The notes under the pieces are model-generated. The model did not search any database, was not told where the DNA came from, and was given only the letters and a program-made list of their open reading frames with translations. Position numbers and translations under genes: made by a program. Positions 1-8,352 of a stretch of DNA of 64,000 nucleotides are shown one piece after another. This DNA comes from DASRIA01 sp963724065 (GTDB lineage Bacteria > Actinomycetota > Thermoleophilia > Solirubrobacterales > JBBDJG01): assembly GCA_963724065.1 (NCBI GenBank), contig CAVRTB010000006.1, forward strand, positions 699,534 to 763,533, in the 5' to 3' direction. Numbering within the stretch: position 1 is the first letter of the stretch; every line of letters starts with the position of its first letter.

Positions 1-737
1 TCGTTGTCGTCTTCTACGGCGGTCGCACCTTGTTCGCGCTGCTCGCCTTCGGGCTCGGCGTGATCGCGCTCACCGAGCTCTACCGGCTGCTCGCGCCGGT
101 GCGCCCGATCAACCTCGCCGGCTTCCTGGGCCTCGCCGGGCTGATCGCTGCCGCCACGTACGGCGACCAGTTCCAGATGGTGCTCGCCTCGGCGGCCGCA
201 GTGCTGGCAACAGGGGTACTGGCGATTCTGCGGCCCGTCCGCCGGCACGTGACGCTCTCGGTCGCGGCCACGCTGCTCGGGGTGTTCTGGGTCGGGATGG
301 GCCTCGCGCACGCGGTGCTCCTGTACGGGCTCGACCACGGCGACAGCCTGCTGTTCAACGTGCTGCTCGCGACGTTCATCGGGGATACCGGCGCGTACTT
401 CGGCGGCCGCCTCTGGGGCACGACGCAGCTCGCGCCCCGGATATCCCCTTCGAAGACGGTCGAGGGGCTGATCGCAGGGCTGATCGCAGGCACGGCCGCG
501 TTCTGGCTCGCGGGCCTATACCAGGACTGGCTCTCGGGATTGGATGCCGTGATCATCGGCGCGTGCGTCGCGTTGGTAGCGCCCCTCGGGGACCTCTTCG
601 AGTCGATGGTCAAGCGCGACCTCGCCGTGAAGGACAGCGGGCGCTTCTTCGGTGAGCACGGCGGCGCGCTCGACCGGCTCGACGCGGCGATCTTCACCGT
701 GATCGTCGGGTACTACGTGGCGAACGCCCTGGTGTAG
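1..737 (+). CDS. cdsA: Phosphatidate cytidylyltransferase, C-terminal part (5' end outside window)
   Basis: Makes CDP-diacylglycerol from phosphatidic acid and CTP, the entry point of phospholipid synthesis in the inner membrane. The frame is open through base 1 (VVVFYGGRT precedes the first possible internal start at 30), so the gene begins upstream. Several hydrophobic segments are visible. The CdsA signature lies near the C-terminus: SMVKRDLAVKDSGRFFGEHG followed by GALDRLD, with the conserved Lys-Arg, Lys-Asp and Asp-Arg-x-Asp residues. It heads the lipid/isoprenoid block continued by dxr and rseP at 7.2 kb. Confidence 0.93.
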   Translation, partial: VVVFYGGRTLFALLAFGLGVIALTELYRLLAPVRPINLAGFLGLAGLIAAATYGDQFQMVLASAAAVLATGVLAILRPVRRHVTLSVAATLLGVFWVGMGLAHAVLLYGLDHGDSLLFNVLLATFIGDTGAYFGGRLWGTTQLAPRISPSKTVEGLIAGLIAGTAAFWLAGLYQDWLSGLDAVIIGACVALVAPLGDLFESMVKRDLAVKDSGRFFGEHGGALDRLDAAIFTVIVGYYVANALV

Positions 738-796
738 GCGACAGCGCGCGTCCGTACCTCCGCGGTTTGACCCCACGCCGGGCCGAGCCGAGTTAC

Positions 797-1225
797 TCAG
801 GCGGTTGCCATCTCCCGCACCTGGGTCAGCCGGATGTGATTGCCCGACGGATCGCGGAAGGACGAGTCGATCCCATACGGGCGCTCCTCGGGCCCGTCGA
901 CAAACTCGACGCCGCGGCCCTTGAGCTCCTCGTAAGCGGCCTGGCAATCGTCGGTCGCGAGGAACACCGTTCCCGCGAAGCCCTTCGCCATCAGGTCCTC
1001 CACCTGCGCGGTCGTCTCGGAGTCCATGATCGGCGGGCCGGGAATCGCCATCAGCACGATCGAGACATCCGGGTTCCCGGCGGGTCCGACGGCAAGCCAG
1101 CGGAAGTCGCCCATCTCGGCGAGGGTCACGTCGGCGCGCACCTCCATTCCGAGCTTCTGCGTGTAGAAGGCGAGGGCCTCGTCCTGATCGTGCACCCAGA
1201 GCTGAACGTGGGCAATCGTGATCAT
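797..1225 (-). CDS. VOC-family (glyoxalase/bleomycin-resistance fold) protein
   Basis: A 142-residue protein with one vicinal-oxygen-chelate domain. It opens ITIAHVQLWVHDQDEALAFY, the first beta-alpha module with a likely metal-ligand His, and has a matching second half with SSFRDPSGNHIRLTQV near the end. Members bind a metal and act on small molecules or sequester toxins; the substrate cannot be read from sequence. An AraC-type regulator gene lies 36 bp upstream on the same strand, a common pairing in actinobacteria, so the two are probably co-transcribed. Confidence 0.85.
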   Translation of the reverse strand: MITIAHVQLWVHDQDEALAFYTQKLGMEVRADVTLAEMGDFRWLAVGPAGNPDVSIVLMAIPGPPIMDSETTAQVEDLMAKGFAGTVFLATDDCQAAYEELKGRGVEFVDGPEERPYGIDSSFRDPSGNHIRLTQVREMATA

Positions 1226-1261
1226 CGTGTCTCCTTGGTCCGTGAACGGTCGCCGCGCACG

Positions 1262-1699
1262 TTAGTCCGGCAGCGGGCCGCTGTCTTCTCGAAACGTGCG
1301 GCGTTGCGGACGAGCGTGGGCGCGTACGACGCACGCCGGGATCTGGGCGTGGTCGGCGGCCGGCGGGAACGCGGCCCGGTAGCTCGTCGGCGACATGCCG
1401 TAGGTGCGGGTGAAGCTGCTGGTGAACGAGCCGACGCTCCGGAGGCCCACGGAGAAGCAGATGTCGGCAACCGACCGGTCGGTGGTCCGAAGCAGCGCCG
1501 CGGCGCGCTCGAGGCGCCGCGTGAGCAGATACCCGTGAGGTGATTCGCCGAACGCCCGGCGGAACTCGCGGCTGAAATGGGCGCGCGACAGGCCCGCTGC
1601 GCCGGCCATCTCTGCCACGCCCAAGGGATCGAAGTAACGGGCATCGGCGAGGTCCTTGGCGCGCAACAGGTGCCGGGCGGGCGGAACGAAGGCCATCAC
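1262..1699 (-). CDS. Short AraC-family transcriptional regulator
   Basis: The 145 residues consist almost only of the AraC DNA-binding domain with two helix-turn-helix motifs. The first is around residues 28-50 (VAEMAGAAGLSRAHFSREFR) and the second around 75-100 (VADICFSVGLRSVGSFTSSF), followed by the typical GMSPTSYR end. There is no sensor domain, as in short SoxS/MarA-like members. It sits just upstream of the VOC gene and probably regulates it. The last 35 residues are outside the conserved domain. Confidence 0.85.
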   Translation of the reverse strand: MMAFVPPARHLLRAKDLADARYFDPLGVAEMAGAAGLSRAHFSREFRRAFGESPHGYLLTRRLERAAALLRTTDRSVADICFSVGLRSVGSFTSSFTRTYGMSPTSYRAAFPPAADHAQIPACVVRAHARPQRRTFREDSGPLPD

Positions 1700-1752
1700 G
1701 CCATTATCGCGCCTGCCCGATCAGGCCCCGCGCGGTCGCGTAGGCTTCCACG

Positions 1753-3234
1753 ATGCCCCCCGAGCTCGTCGCGCTGGTGAAGCACGACTGCCCGGTTTGC
1801 GATCAGCTGCTGCCGGTGCTTGGCGCCGCTGCGGCGCGCGGCGCGCCCGTGCGGGTGCTGTCGCAGTCGAACGCCGAGGAGACCGCGGAGCAGGCGACGC
1901 GCCTTGGACTCTCCACCGTCCCGGCGCTCGACGAGGATCTCGCGCTGTCGGAGCGCTATGACCCCGATGCGGTTCCCGCCGTGCTGTTGCTCGACGGCGG
2001 GGTCGAGCAAGGCCGCGTGGAGGGAATCGCGCGCGAGCGGCTCGCTGCGCTCGCCGCGCGTGCGGGCGTGGAGCTGGAGCTCGGCGCCCTGCCCGAGTGG
2101 CGACCGGGTTGCGCAAGCGTCACGCGCGACCCGCAAGTGGCTGCTTCGCTCGCCGCGCGGGCCGCCCGCCGGGAGGGGAGGATCCGCTCGCGCGCGATCG
2201 AGATCGGCGGCCTCGAGGATCCCTTCGAAGCGCTGCACGAGCGCGGCCTGACCGACGGGCTGCCGGTCGTGCCGCCGACGCCGGAGCGGGTCGTCGCGAT
2301 GCTCGCCCACACGCGCCGCGACCCCGGCGAGGTCGTGGGGGTCGTGCCGCCGTATGACGGCGAGGCGAGCGTCGAGAAGGTCGCGATCAACGCGGTGATG
2401 GCGGGCTGCGCGCCGCAGGCGCTGCCGGTCGTGCTCGCCGCCGTCGAGGCGGCATGTGTGCCGGAGTTCGCGCTTCACGGCCTCGTCGCGACCACCTACC
2501 CGGCGGGGCCGACGATCGTCGTGAGCGGCCCGTACGCAGCGCAGATCGGGATGAACGCGGGCGGTAACGCCCTCGGCCAGGGCAATCGCGCGAACCTCAC
2601 GATCGGTCGCGCGCTCCAGCTCGTGGTGCGCAACGTGGGAGGCGGCAAGCCGCAGGAGGAGGACCGTGCGACCCACGGTCAGATGGGCAAGGTCAGCTCG
2701 TGCTTCGCGGAGCTCGCGGACGATGCGCCGTGGGAGTCGCTCGCGCAGGCGCGCGGCGTGGCGGCGGGCGAGACCGGCGTGACCTTGATGGCGACGGAGG
2801 CGCCGCGCGCGATCGTGGATCAGCTCGCGCGCGAGCCGCAGGGGCTGTGCGCGTCGCTCGCCCTGGCGCTCGACTCGGTCGGCACGCCCAAGCAGCGGCT
2901 GGCGTTCGACGCGATGCTCCTGGTCGGTCCCGAGCACGGCCGCGTGTTCCGCGAGGCCGGCTGGAGCAGGGCACAGGTTCAGGAGAAACTCCACGAGCTG
3001 ACGCACCGGCGAGCCGGCGATGTGGTGCGCGGCGGCCTCGGCGCGCCCGAGGGGGTGGACCCACAGTTCGTGAGCGACCCGGAGATGGCGGTTGCGAAGT
3101 TCGCCGCCGCGGAGCGCATCCTGCTCGCCTACGCGGGTGGCGACGCGGGTCTCTTCTCGATGGTCTTCGGAGGCTGGGCCTCGGGTGAGATAGGGTCGGC
3201 ACCCGTGACCAGGAGCATCGAGCCGTGGCGCTAG
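1753..3234 (+). CDS. Thioredoxin-fold protein fused to a large unrecognised domain; partner of the UGSC selenoprotein
   Basis: 493 residues. Residues 1-95 look like a small thioredoxin/glutaredoxin fold with a CPVC motif at 13-16 and a Val-Pro cis-proline region (TVPAL and AVPAVLLLDGG). Residues about 145-493 form a conserved-looking domain that I do not recognise. It starts with DPFEALHERGLTDGLPVVPP and contains a Gly/Asn-rich stretch (NAGGNALGQGNRANLTIGRA) and isolated cysteines. The stop codon overlaps the start of the selenoprotein gene by 10 bp, so the two are translationally coupled and probably form one redox system. A thiol-disulfide exchange role for the N-terminal domain is family knowledge; the joint function is inference. 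Confidence 0.75.
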   Translation: MPPELVALVKHDCPVCDQLLPVLGAAAARGAPVRVLSQSNAEETAEQATRLGLSTVPALDEDLALSERYDPDAVPAVLLLDGGVEQGRVEGIARERLAALAARAGVELELGALPEWRPGCASVTRDPQVAASLAARAARREGRIRSRAIEIGGLEDPFEALHERGLTDGLPVVPPTPERVVAMLAHTRRDPGEVVGVVPPYDGEASVEKVAINAVMAGCAPQALPVVLAAVEAACVPEFALHGLVATTYPAGPTIVVSGPYAAQIGMNAGGNALGQGNRANLTIGRALQLVVRNVGGGKPQEEDRATHGQMGKVSSCFAELADDAPWESLAQARGVAAGETGVTLMATEAPRAIVDQLAREPQGLCASLALALDSVGTPKQRLAFDAMLLVGPEHGRVFREAGWSRAQVQEKLHELTHRRAGDVVRGGLGAPEGVDPQFVSDPEMAVAKFAAAERILLAYAGGDAGLFSMVFGGWASGEIGSAPVTRSIEPWR

Positions 3235-3749
3235 AGAGTCTCGAGATCCTCGACCCGACACCGGAGCGCGAGGCGCCCGGTCTGCCGCTCGCGGCACCGC
3301 TCGAGCCCGGCGCGCGCATCGCCCTGCTCGACATCCGCAAGCCGCGCGGCGACATCTTCCTGGACGAGCTCGAGCGCCTTCTCGCGGAGCGCGGCCACGC
3401 GGTGGTGCGCACGATGAAGCCGACTTTCACGAAGCCCGCGCCGCCCGACGTGCGCCGCGAGATCGCAACCCGCTGCGACGCCGTGATCGAGGCGCTCGCC
3501 GACTGAGGATCGTGTGTGTCGTGCGGTCTGCGCGACGTCCTCGAATTCGAGCGGGAGGGCAGGCCGGCGGTGCTCGTCGCGTCGGATGTGTTCACGGATG
3601 CGGCCGACAAGCAGGCGCGGATGCTCGGTCAGCCCGCGGCGCGGCGCGCGTTCGTGCCCCATCCGGTCCAGGACCGCACCGACGATGAGCTGCGTGCGCT
3701 CGCACAGCACGTCGTGGGGGAGCTCCTGGACGCGCTGGGCCGCGCGTAA
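3225..3749 (+). CDS. UGSC-family selenoprotein (in-frame TGA = selenocysteine at residue 94)
   Basis: Read through the TGA at 3504-3506, the frame encodes 174 residues: 93 residues ending VIEALAD, then U94, then GSCVSCGLRDVLEFE and on to the TAG at 3747-3749. U-G-S-C (94-97) plus C100 is the defining motif of the UGSC family, which exists as Sec and Cys forms. Both halves are in one frame and show the same coding character. A strong SECIS-like hairpin starts right at the TGA. GTG start at 3225 with AGGAG at 3211-3215; the start overlaps the thioredoxin-fold gene. The catalytic reaction is not established; a thiol/selenol redox role is inferred from U-x-x-C. Ordinary gene calling would split it or truncate it at 3506. 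Selenocysteine machinery (selA, selB, selC, selD) is not in the window. Confidence 0.88.
3504..3542 (+). promoter_or_regulatory. Bacterial SECIS element for selenocysteine insertion
   Basis: Apical hairpin TCGTGC (3519-3524), loop GGTCT (3525-3529), GCGCGA (3530-3535): six pairs with one G-T wobble. A basal stem GAGGA (3505-3509) with TCCTC (3538-3542) begins inside the TGA itself. The loop starts 18 nt after the TGA, within the usual bacterial range, and its GGUCU matches the apical loop of the E. coli fdhF SECIS. Such hairpins recruit SelB with Sec-tRNA to the UGA codon. Confidence 0.85.
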
Positions 3750-3758
3750 CCGATCCAA

Positions 3759-5813
3759 TCAGTCGAACAACGCGTCGACCGACACCTTGACGCGGCGCTG
3801 CGTGCGACCGGGGACGCCGCTGTGAGGCAGTTCGCCGGAGGGACGGATCACCTCGCACAGCCCCTGCACCTCCTCTGTCAGGAAGCGGGAGGGCTTGCCG
3901 TAGCCGTGTGCATCGTCCCTGCCATGGGGCCGGTGGTAGTAGCGCACGGGGACGTACAGGCGCAGCTGCCGCCGCGCACGTGTCATCGCGACGTAAAGCA
4001 GCCTGCGCTCTTCGTCGATGGTCTCCTTCGATCCGGCTGCCATGTCCGCCGGGAAGTTGCCGTCATACAGCGCGAGCACATGGACGGCGTGCCATTCCAG
4101 GCCCTTGGCGGAGTGGACCGTGGAGAGCACCAGATAGTCCTCGTCGAGGTGCGGCGGGCCGGCCAGGTCACCACTCGACTGCGGCGGATCCAGCACCAGC
4201 TCTCCGACGAAGTGGCGCAGGTCGGCGCTCGACTCGCGGGCCGCGGCGACGAGCTGCTCGAGATCCTGGAGGCGTAGCGCGCCGTCCGGGTAGCGAGCCT
4301 GGATCAGAGGTGCCAACGCGTCGCGCAGCTTCTCCGCGCGCACACCGGCGCCCACGTGCTCGGTGCTCGCGCGTAACGCGCTCATCACCCGATCGGCCGA
4401 CGCCCGAGCCTGCGCCGGCAACCGCTCTCGCGCGACCGGCCACGACGCGAGCCGGTCGCTCGCAGGCGCTGCCATCAGCACATCGAGCGCGCGGCGAGCG
4501 GTTGCCGGCCCCACGCCCTCGAGCAGCTGGAGCACGCGGAACCACGAGATCTCGTCGGCCGGGTTGTCCGCAAGTCGCAGCACCGCGATCAGGTCCTTCA
4601 CGTGGGCCGCCTCGAGATATCGCAGCCCGCCGTACTTGACGTAGGGGATGCGCCGGCGGGTGAGCTCCAGCTCGAGCAGGTCGGTGTCGTGCGAGGTGCG
4701 GCTCAAAACGGCCTGCCCGCGCAGGTCCATCCCCTGCTCGCGTGCCTCCAGCACGCGCTCGCACACCTCGGTCGCCTGCGCGGCCTCGTCACGACAGAAG
4801 ACGAGGTCGGGCCGCGCGCCGTCCTCCCGTTCCGTGCGCAACTGCTTCGGGAAGGCACGGCGCGCCTGTGCTGCCAAGGCGTTCGACGCGTCGAGGATCG
4901 GCTGCGTCGAGCGGTAGTTGCGCTCCAGGGTGACCACCGTCGTGTCGGGAAACTGCGCGGGAAACTCGAGGATGTGCTCGGCGGAGGCCGCGCGCCAGCC
5001 GTAGATCGCCTGGAAGTCGTCACCGACCGCGGTCACCTCGCGCCGCTTCCGGCGCAGTGCGCGCACGATGTCGACCTGCAAGCCGTTGACGTCCTGATAC
5101 TCGTCGATCAGCACGTGGTCGAAGGCTTCCTCCATGGTCGCCCCGATCACCTCGTCAGCGGCCAGGGCGCGCCAGTAGATCAGCAAGTCATCGAGGTCGA
5201 GCACTCCCAGCGCGCGCTTGCGGGTGCCGTAGGCCTTGAACAGCGCGGCCATCGCCTCGCCGTGCTCCTCGCACCACGGAAAGCTCTCGGCCACGACGCT
5301 GGAGAGCGGCTCCTGGGCGTTGACCGTGCGCGAATAGATGTCGAGCAGCGTGCTCTTCTTGGGGAAGCGGCGCTTGCTCTGGGCGTGTCCGTGCTCCTCC
5401 CGGATGAAGTCGATCAGGTCGGCGGCGTCGCCCGCGTCGAGCACTCCGAACCCGGGCGCCAGATCGAGCGCCGCGGCGTGCAGGCGCACGAACCGGTGCG
5501 CCACCGAGTGGAAGGTTCCACCCAGCACGCCGCCGGATCCGGCCGGGATCGCCACCGACGCGCGCGTACGCTCCAGCATCTCGCGCGCCGCCCGCCGGGT
5601 GAACGTGAGCAGCAGGATGCGCTCCGGCGCCACGCCTTCGGACACCAGCCACGCCACCCGCGCACACAGAGTCGTGGTCTTGCCCGTTCCCGCGCCCGCG
5701 AGGATCAGCAACGGGCCGCCGGGATGAGTCGCGGCGGCGCGCTGTTCGGGGTTGAGATCCGCCAGCCACGCCGGGATCCCGGCGTGCACGGATGGGACAC
5801 GTGAATCGAACAC
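3759..5813 (-). CDS. UvrD/PcrA-type superfamily 1 ATP-dependent DNA helicase
   Basis: 684-residue 3'-5' SF1A helicase. Motif I (Walker A) is AGAGTGKTTTL around residues 39-49, motif II is DEYQDVN, followed by GDDFQAIYGWR (motif III) and ERNYRS (motif IV). Motif V is STVHSAKGLEWHAVHV and motif VI is YVAMTRARRQL. The order and length fit UvrD/PcrA/Rep-like helicases of DNA repair. GTG start. It is convergent with the selenoprotein gene, ending 9 bp from its stop. No nuclease domain is present, so it is not AddA or RecB. Confidence 0.92.
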   Translation of the reverse strand: MFDSRVPSVHAGIPAWLADLNPEQRAAATHPGGPLLILAGAGTGKTTTLCARVAWLVSEGVAPERILLLTFTRRAAREMLERTRASVAIPAGSGGVLGGTFHSVAHRFVRLHAAALDLAPGFGVLDAGDAADLIDFIREEHGHAQSKRRFPKKSTLLDIYSRTVNAQEPLSSVVAESFPWCEEHGEAMAALFKAYGTRKRALGVLDLDDLLIYWRALAADEVIGATMEEAFDHVLIDEYQDVNGLQVDIVRALRRKRREVTAVGDDFQAIYGWRAASAEHILEFPAQFPDTTVVTLERNYRSTQPILDASNALAAQARRAFPKQLRTEREDGARPDLVFCRDEAAQATEVCERVLEAREQGMDLRGQAVLSRTSHDTDLLELELTRRRIPYVKYGGLRYLEAAHVKDLIAVLRLADNPADEISWFRVLQLLEGVGPATARRALDVLMAAPASDRLASWPVARERLPAQARASADRVMSALRASTEHVGAGVRAEKLRDALAPLIQARYPDGALRLQDLEQLVAAARESSADLRHFVGELVLDPPQSSGDLAGPPHLDEDYLVLSTVHSAKGLEWHAVHVLALYDGNFPADMAAGSKETIDEERRLLYVAMTRARRQLRLYVPVRYYHRPHGRDDAHGYGKPSRFLTEEVQGLCEVIRPSGELPHSGVPGRTQRRVKVSVDALFD

Positions 5814-5868
5814 TCGTTCGGCAACCTACGGCGGCGCCCGGACGGAGTAGGAGCCGCCTGGCGCGTGC

Positions 5869-6324
5869 CTAGCGGCCGATGGTGCGCACGAGGTCGCGTG
5901 CCTGCCGCGAGAAATCGCCGACCAGCGCACGCAGATCCGCGAGCGCCGCGCGCAGCTCCGGATCGCCGACCTCCACCGGGAGCATCGAGTCCTGGAGCTC
6001 CGCGAGCCCGGTGTCCGCGTTACCCACGGATTCGACCGCGCGATCGATAAAGCCCTTGGCGCCGACGGACAGCAGGCCAGCGGCCGCGGGCTCGAACTTG
6101 CGGTGCGGGAGGCCGTGTCGCTCGGCGAACCCGACGTGGATGCGCCTGCCCCGCCCGTAGGCCAGCTGCACAGGCCGGAAGAGAGCCGCTTCGAGCTCGT
6201 CGGCGCGGGTCGTGTCGAGCTGCTCGTAGGCGGCGCCGAGCGCCGCGAGCGCGTCACCGATCTGGTCGATCGCGTCCGCAAGCTCGTCGAGCAGCTGCCG
6301 CCGCCCCTCCTCGGTCGTCTGCAC
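5869..6324 (-). CDS. Hypothetical helical protein
   Basis: I do not recognise this 151-residue protein. It is predicted to be mostly alpha-helical: the first 60 residues are rich in Leu, Ala, Asp and Glu with heptad-like spacing, and the last 50 form another charged helix. There is no signal peptide, membrane segment or conserved cysteine. GTG start. It lies 13 bp downstream of a lipoprotein gene on the same strand, so the two are probably co-transcribed. Confidence 0.65.
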   Translation of the reverse strand: MQTTEEGRRQLLDELADAIDQIGDALAALGAAYEQLDTTRADELEAALFRPVQLAYGRGRRIHVGFAERHGLPHRKFEPAAAGLLSVGAKGFIDRAVESVGNADTGLAELQDSMLPVEVGDPELRAALADLRALVGDFSRQARDLVRTIGR

Positions 6325-6337
6325 GATCGCCGCCCGC

Positions 6338-7108
6338 CTAGCTGGCTGCTGTTCCGGTGTTGATTTCGACCGCCCCGGGAGGCGCCGTGAGGTTGAGGGG
6401 CTCGTTGTAGTCGCTGAAGGTGGCCTCGTCCCCGGCCTGCGTGCGGGTGGTGTCGTCGCACTGGGGATCCCGTTTCCCGCCCGGCCGCTCAGGTCCCGTG
6501 GCGACCGTGCGCAGGGGCAGCGGCTCCCCGCTGGCGGCGATGAACAGCTTGCCCGGAGCGGTGCCCGGGCGATCGCCCTTGTCGACGATCACGACCGCCT
6601 CCTGCCCGTCGACTTTGGCCGTGCCGCCTTTCTCGAGCGTCCCGTGGTCGGTCTCGAGGCAGCGGCTGAGGGTCGCGGGGTCCAGATCCTTCGCGATCGA
6701 CCGCAACTCACCGGATCCGGCAGGCGTCTTCAGCCAGCGCCCCGCCAGCTGCTCGCCCGCCCGGCCGGCGCCCTGCTCCTTCCAGAACGCGGCGTTCGCC
6801 TTGATGTACAGGGAGCGGTCGACGATGATGATCGACGCCGACGAGACTCCCTGGGCGATGTCGAGGCGCAGCTTCGACGGCAGCCCGATGTCGGCCTTCA
6901 CGGCGGTCGCCTTCTTGCCGGAGCCCTGCGTGCCCTCGAGGTGGAAGCTCTGCGCGCGCCTGAGCGCGGCGGCGGCATCGGCAACAGCCTGCTTCGGCGC
7001 CTTGGACTCCACGCCGTTCGAGTCCGAGTCCTTCGAGTCGTCGCTGCCGCATCCCACAACTGTGGCAAGCGCAACCAACACGAGCAGTGCTGCCCGACCG
7101 ATCCTCAC
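6338..7108 (-). CDS. Lipoprotein, LppX/LprG (LolA-like fold) type
   Basis: 256 residues with an N-terminal lipoprotein signal: hydrophobic LLVLVALATVVGC with lipobox Val-Val-Gly-Cys (Cys20), then a Ser/Asp-rich linker. The rest resembles LppX/LprAFG lipoproteins: an FHLEGTQGSG strand, DIGLPSKLRL, a SIIIVDRSLYIKAN strand and later DGQEAVVIVDKG. These proteins have a cupped beta-sheet that binds or transports lipids at the cell envelope; the ligand is unknown here. GTG start. Divergent from dxr, leaving an 89-bp shared promoter region. Confidence 0.75.
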   Translation of the reverse strand: MRIGRAALLVLVALATVVGCGSDDSKDSDSNGVESKAPKQAVADAAAALRRAQSFHLEGTQGSGKKATAVKADIGLPSKLRLDIAQGVSSASIIIVDRSLYIKANAAFWKEQGAGRAGEQLAGRWLKTPAGSGELRSIAKDLDPATLSRCLETDHGTLEKGGTAKVDGQEAVVIVDKGDRPGTAPGKLFIAASGEPLPLRTVATGPERPGGKRDPQCDDTTRTQAGDEATFSDYNEPLNLTAPPGAVEINTGTAAS

Positions 7109-7197
7109 CGCTGGAAAGGTAGCGATGAGGCCGGAGGGGCGACGCGCCGCCGGTCAGCGGCGGGGCGCTCGGGAGCGCTCCGTACACTTGATTCCCA

Positions 7198-8352
7198 ATG
7201 AGGAAGCTCGTGATTCTTGGCTCCACGGGGTCGATCGGCGTGCAGGCGCTCGATGTCGTCGCCCGCAGCGACGACTTCCAGGTCGTGGCGCTCTCGGCCT
7301 CCACCAGTGCGGGGCGCCTGCTGGCGCAGGCATCGGAGTTCGAGGTGCCGCGCGTCGCGCTCCATGACGAGCAGGCGGCGGCGCGCGCGCGCGGGACCTG
7401 GCCGGGCGAGATCCTCTCCGGCGCCGAGGGCCTCGTCCGCCTGATCACCGAGTCCGGCGCGGACCTCGTGCTGAACGGGCTCGTCGGGTCGGCCGGCCTC
7501 GCGCCGACCGTCGCGGCGCTCGGCGAGGGCATCGACGTCGCGCTCGCGAACAAGGAGAGCCTGGTGGTCGGCGGCGACCTCGTGACGCAACTCGCGGAGG
7601 CGACCGGCGCGCACGTGATCCCGGTCGACTCCGAGCACTCGGCGCTGCATCAGCTGCTCGAGCGTCAGGCGCCGGGAACCGTCGAGCGCGTCGTGATCAC
7701 AGCCTCGGGGGGTCCGTTCCGGGGCAGGCAGGCACACGAGCTGCGAGACGTGCGGGTGCGAGATGCGCTCGCGCATCCGACCTGGAGCATGGGGGGGAAG
7801 ATCACGATCGACTCCGCGACCCTGATGAACAAGGGCCTCGAGGTGATCGAAGCGCATCACCTCTTCGGCATCGGCTACGACCGGATCGGCGTGGTGGTGC
7901 ACCCCGAGTCGATCGTGCACGCGATGGTCCACCTGAACGACGGGGCCGTGCTCGCCCACCTCGGTCATCCCGACATGCGCGTGCCGATCTCCTACGCGCT
8001 GCACCACCCGGAGCGCGCCGACGTCCCGGTCCGGGCGCTCGACCTCGCCGAGGCGGGGCGGCTGACCTTCGAGGCGCCCGACCTCGAGACGTTCCGTTGC
8101 CTCGCGCTGGCGCGCGACGCGGCCGCCGCCGGAGGCACGGCGCCGTGCGTGCTGAACGCCGCGAACGAGGTGGCGGTGCACGCATTCCTCGCCGAGGCAC
8201 TCGGGTTCCTCGACATCGCGCGCGTGATCGAGGGAACGCTCGAGGCGAGCGAGCCAGGTCCCGTCACGAGCTTCGAAGATCTCTACGAGGCCGACGCCGA
8301 GGCGCGGCGCATCGCATCCGCGCTCGCGCAGGGCCTGGCGGTGAGCGCTTGA
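7198..8352 (+). CDS. dxr: 1-deoxy-D-xylulose 5-phosphate reductoisomerase
   Basis: Second enzyme of the MEP isoprenoid pathway: converts DXP to MEP with NADPH and a divalent metal. 384 residues, the normal length. The NADPH-binding motif GSTGSIG is at residues 7-13. Also visible are ALANKESLVVGG, the metal/substrate region PVDSEHSALHQ, TASGGPFRG and the MNKGLEVIEAHHLFG segment. ATG start. Its TGA overlaps the TTG start of rseP, a coupling common in bacteria. Confidence 0.97.
   Translation: MRKLVILGSTGSIGVQALDVVARSDDFQVVALSASTSAGRLLAQASEFEVPRVALHDEQAAARARGTWPGEILSGAEGLVRLITESGADLVLNGLVGSAGLAPTVAALGEGIDVALANKESLVVGGDLVTQLAEATGAHVIPVDSEHSALHQLLERQAPGTVERVVITASGGPFRGRQAHELRDVRVRDALAHPTWSMGGKITIDSATLMNKGLEVIEAHHLFGIGYDRIGVVVHPESIVHAMVHLNDGAVLAHLGHPDMRVPISYALHHPERADVPVRALDLAEAGRLTFEAPDLETFRCLALARDAAAAGGTAPCVLNAANEVAVHAFLAEALGFLDIARVIEGTLEASEPGPVTSFEDLYEADAEARRIASALAQGLAVSA

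Noticed and set aside
3504..3506. TGA read as a normal stop, giving two small separate genes (3225-3506 and 3516-3749)
   Set aside because: Both parts share one frame, the joint gives the UGSC motif, and a SECIS hairpin starts at the TGA; two adjacent unrelated small genes would not explain this.
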